This document shows, one piece after another, positions 62,111 through 64,000 of a stretch of DNA of 64,000 nt. The notes beneath the pieces were generated by a model. The model had not been told where the DNA came from. It was given only the letters and a program-made list of their open reading frames with translations, and made no database searches. Each line of letters starts with the position of its first letter. Within the stretch, counting starts at the first letter, position 1. This DNA is from Herbiconiux ginsengi (GTDB lineage: Bacteria > Actinomycetota > Actinomycetes > Actinomycetales > Microbacteriaceae). Made by a program: the position numbers and the translations under genes. The stretch is from positions 1,212,960-1,276,959 of the forward strand of contig NZ_FNPZ01000001.1 in NCBI RefSeq assembly GCF_900107435.1, in the 5' to 3' direction.

Positions 62111-64000
62111 GCTCCGATTCTCGCCGGTCGCAGGTCGATCCGGCGCAGCAGTTGCGCGTTCGCCGCCACGATGATCGTGGAGAGCGACATGAGGATCGCT
62201 CCCACCGCCATCGGCAGCACGAACCCGATCGGCGCGAGCACGCCGGCGGCGAGCGGCACCGAGAGGAGGTTGTAGCCGGCGGCCCACCAGAGGTTCTGCG
62301 TCATCTTGCGGTAGCTGGCCTTCGAGAGGGTGATGACCGAGAGCACGGATCGGGGGTCGTCGCTGGCGAGGATGACCCCGGCCGAAGCGATGGCCACATC
62401 CGTTCCGGCGCCGATGGCGATGCCGACGTCGGCTCGAGCCAGTGCGGGGGCGTCATTCACGCCGTCGCCCACCATCGCGACCTTGCGGCCCTCGGCCTGG
62501 AGCTCGGCGACCTTCGCCGACTTGTCGCCGGGCTTGACGCCCGCGAACATCCGCGTGATGCCGAGTTCGGCGGCGACAGCGCGGGCTACGGGTTCGGCGT
62601 CGCCCGTGATCATGACGACCTCGATGCCGCGCGCCCGCAGGCCGACGACGGCCTCGCGCGACTCGGGACGGATCTCGTCGGCCAGCGCGATGAGGCCGAT
62701 CACCTCGTGATCGCGCAGAACGTGCAGCACGGTCTGGCCGGCGTGGGGGTCGTCGTGCATGGTGTTCGAAATCGCAACCGTGCCGCCATCCGAGCTGCTC
62801 TGTGCGCCGGATGCGCTCAGGTTTGCGGTTTCGAACGTGATCGCGGCCGCAGCGTGCTGCTCGAGGAGGGCCGGACCGCCGACGTGGATCATTGCCCCGT
62901 CGACGAGAGCGGAGACACCGACCGCGGTGGAGGCCTGGAACCCGGTGGCCGCGGGAACGGCGAGTTCGCGCATCCGTGCCGCCTGCACGATCGCCCGGGC
63001 CAGCGGATGCTCGCTGTCGGCCTCGGCTGCCGCGGCGAGTGCCAGCACCTCGGCCTCGTCGTGACCCGGAGCCGCGACGACCGCGGTGACGGCCGGTTCG
63101 CCCTTGGTGAGGGTGCCGGTCTTGTCGAAGAGCACGGTGTCGACGGTGCGCATGGTCTCGAGGGCGAGGCGGTCTTTGACGAGGATGCCGGCTTTCGCGG
63201 CTCGCTCCGTGGCGATGGAGACGACGAGCGGGATGGCGAGGCCGAGCGCGTGCGGGCAGGCGATGACGAGCACGGTGATGGTGCGGATGACCGCATCGTC
63301 GGGGCTGCCGACGAGGGTCCAGACGATGGCCGTGATGACGGCGGCACCGAGCGCGAACCAGAACAGCCACCCGGCCGCGGTGTCGGCGATGCGCTGGGCG
63401 CGCGAGCTCGAGTTCTGCGCCTCGGCGACCAGACGCTGGATGCCGGCGAGCGCGGTGTCGTCGCCGACGGCGGAGATGCGGATGCGCAGAGCGGTGTCGG
63501 TGGCGACGGTTCCGGCCACGACGTGGTCACCGGGGCCGCGGGACACCGGGCGCGACTCGCCCGTGATCATCGACTCGTCGACATCCGCGGTGCCCTCGAC
63601 GACCTCGCCGTCGGCCGGAACCCGACCGCCGGGGCGCACGACGACGAGGTCGCCGACGCGGAGGTCTGTGGGCGACACGGTCGTGGCGGCGCCGTCGGCG
63701 TCGAGGCGTTCGGCCTCGTCGGGGAGGAGGGCCGCGAGCGAGTCGAGTGCCGAGGTTGTCTGGGCGAGGGAACGCATCTCGATCCAGTGGCCGAGCAGCA
63801 TGATCACGATGAGGAGCGCGAGCTCCCACCAGAACTCGAGCTGTTCGTCGAGGATGCCGATCGTCGCGCCCCAGGAGGCGAGGAAGCCGACCGAGATGGC
63901 GAGGGCGATGAGCAGCATCATGCCGGGCTTGCGGGCACGGAGCTCGGAGACGCCGCCGGAGAGGAAGGGGCGACCGCCGAGCACGAAGAGAACGGTGCCG
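62107..64000 (-). CDS. copB: CopB-like copper-translocating P1B-type ATPase, N-terminus outside the window
   Basis: At least 630 residues are visible. The membrane motif is VIACPHALGLAIPLV; CPH rather than CPC marks the CopB (P1B-3) subgroup, generally linked to Cu2+ or Ag+ export. The actuator loop ITGESRPVSRG, phosphorylation site LFDKTGTLTKGEP, hinge MVGDGVNDAPALARADVGIA and last two helices are intact. The frame stays open to the window edge, so the first helices and any His-rich N-terminus lie outside. The stop overlaps the csoR start by 4 nt. Confidence 0.93.
   Translation of the reverse strand, partial: GTVLFVLGGRPFLSGGVSELRARKPGMMLLIALAISVGFLASWGATIGILDEQLEFWWELALLIVIMLLGHWIEMRSLAQTTSALDSLAALLPDEAERLDADGAATTVSPTDLRVGDLVVVRPGGRVPADGEVVEGTADVDESMITGESRPVSRGPGDHVVAGTVATDTALRIRISAVGDDTALAGIQRLVAEAQNSSSRAQRIADTAAGWLFWFALGAAVITAIVWTLVGSPDDAVIRTITVLVIACPHALGLAIPLVVSIATERAAKAGILVKDRLALETMRTVDTVLFDKTGTLTKGEPAVTAVVAAPGHDEAEVLALAAAAEADSEHPLARAIVQAARMRELAVPAATGFQASTAVGVSALVDGAMIHVGGPALLEQHAAAAITFETANLSASGAQSSSDGGTVAISNTMHDDPHAGQTVLHVLRDHEVIGLIALADEIRPESREAVVGLRARGIEVVMITGDAEPVARAVAAELGITRMFAGVKPGDKSAKVAELQAEGRKVAMVGDGVNDAPALARADVGIAIGAGTDVAIASAGVILASDDPRSVLSVITLSKASYRKMTQNLWWAAGYNLLSVPLAAGVLAPIGFVLPMAVGAILMSLSTIIVAANAQLLRRIDLRPARIGA

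Overview
The window is about 70 % G+C, has densely packed genes and carries several lineage markers: a complete C50-type carotenoid operon, an HspR/HAIR heat-shock regulon, cell-wall-binding repeat 2 (CWB2) surface proteins and many leaderless start sites. This points to an actinobacterium, most likely family Microbacteriaceae. The genus cannot be fixed from the sequence alone. All functional calls come from reading motifs; no search was run.

Layout. 0-1.2 kb: a HipBA-type toxin-antitoxin pair (hipA cut by the window edge) behind three evenly spaced palindromic operators. 1.2-2.5 kb: a ribosomal operon of cysteine-poor L28, L33 and S14, then HU and a strong terminator. 2.5-12 kb: a CopD/CtaG fusion, a membrane-anchored unknown protein, a PIF1-like helicase, and an MMPL exporter coupled to a YhgE/Pip membrane protein. 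12-18.4 kb: heme oxygenase behind an iron-repressor box, a DUF2470 protein, several hydrolases, DoxX, tRNA-Gly(CCC) with a duplicated 3' end, and two tiny membrane proteins. 18.4-20.6 kb: dcd and a truncated alanyl-tRNA-synthetase-like gene. 20.6-26.7 kb: idi divergent from crtE-crtB-crtI-crtYe-crtYf-crtEb, predicted to make a decaprenoxanthin-like C50 carotenoid.

26.7-31 kb: SGNH hydrolase, DUF2252 protein and APC permease. 31-35 kb: a seven-repeat chaplin-like wall protein with an LAXTG-type sorting signal, a low-complexity exported protein and a group-2 sigma factor, all on the minus strand. 35-37.3 kb: a His-rich membrane protein, YcnI and CopC. 37.3-41.8 kb: a frameshifted CWB2 protein, a lipoprotein and a beta-propeller/CWB2 protein. 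41.9-43.8 kb: a fluoride riboswitch controlling a universal-stress protein and two CrcB/Fluc proteins. 43.9-48.1 kb: MFS transporter, an unknown 409-residue protein and an HtrA-like protease. 48.1-57.3 kb: dnaK-grpE-dnaJ-hspR, an RsmC/RlmG-like methyltransferase, a mannosyltransferase and clpB. HspR operators (HAIR) precede dnaK and clpB, and also a CWB2 surface protein. 57.4-64 kb: that CWB2 protein, DedA, a minisatellite, an AlkD-like protein, and a csoR-copB copper operon cut by the right edge.

Common threads are copper handling at three loci, cell-surface construction, stress regulation, and a very regular start architecture: at least sixteen genes have a TANNNT hexamer 5-7 nt (nearly always 6) before the start codon, consistent with leaderless mRNAs. 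Long near-perfect hairpins sit in most roomy convergent intergenic gaps.
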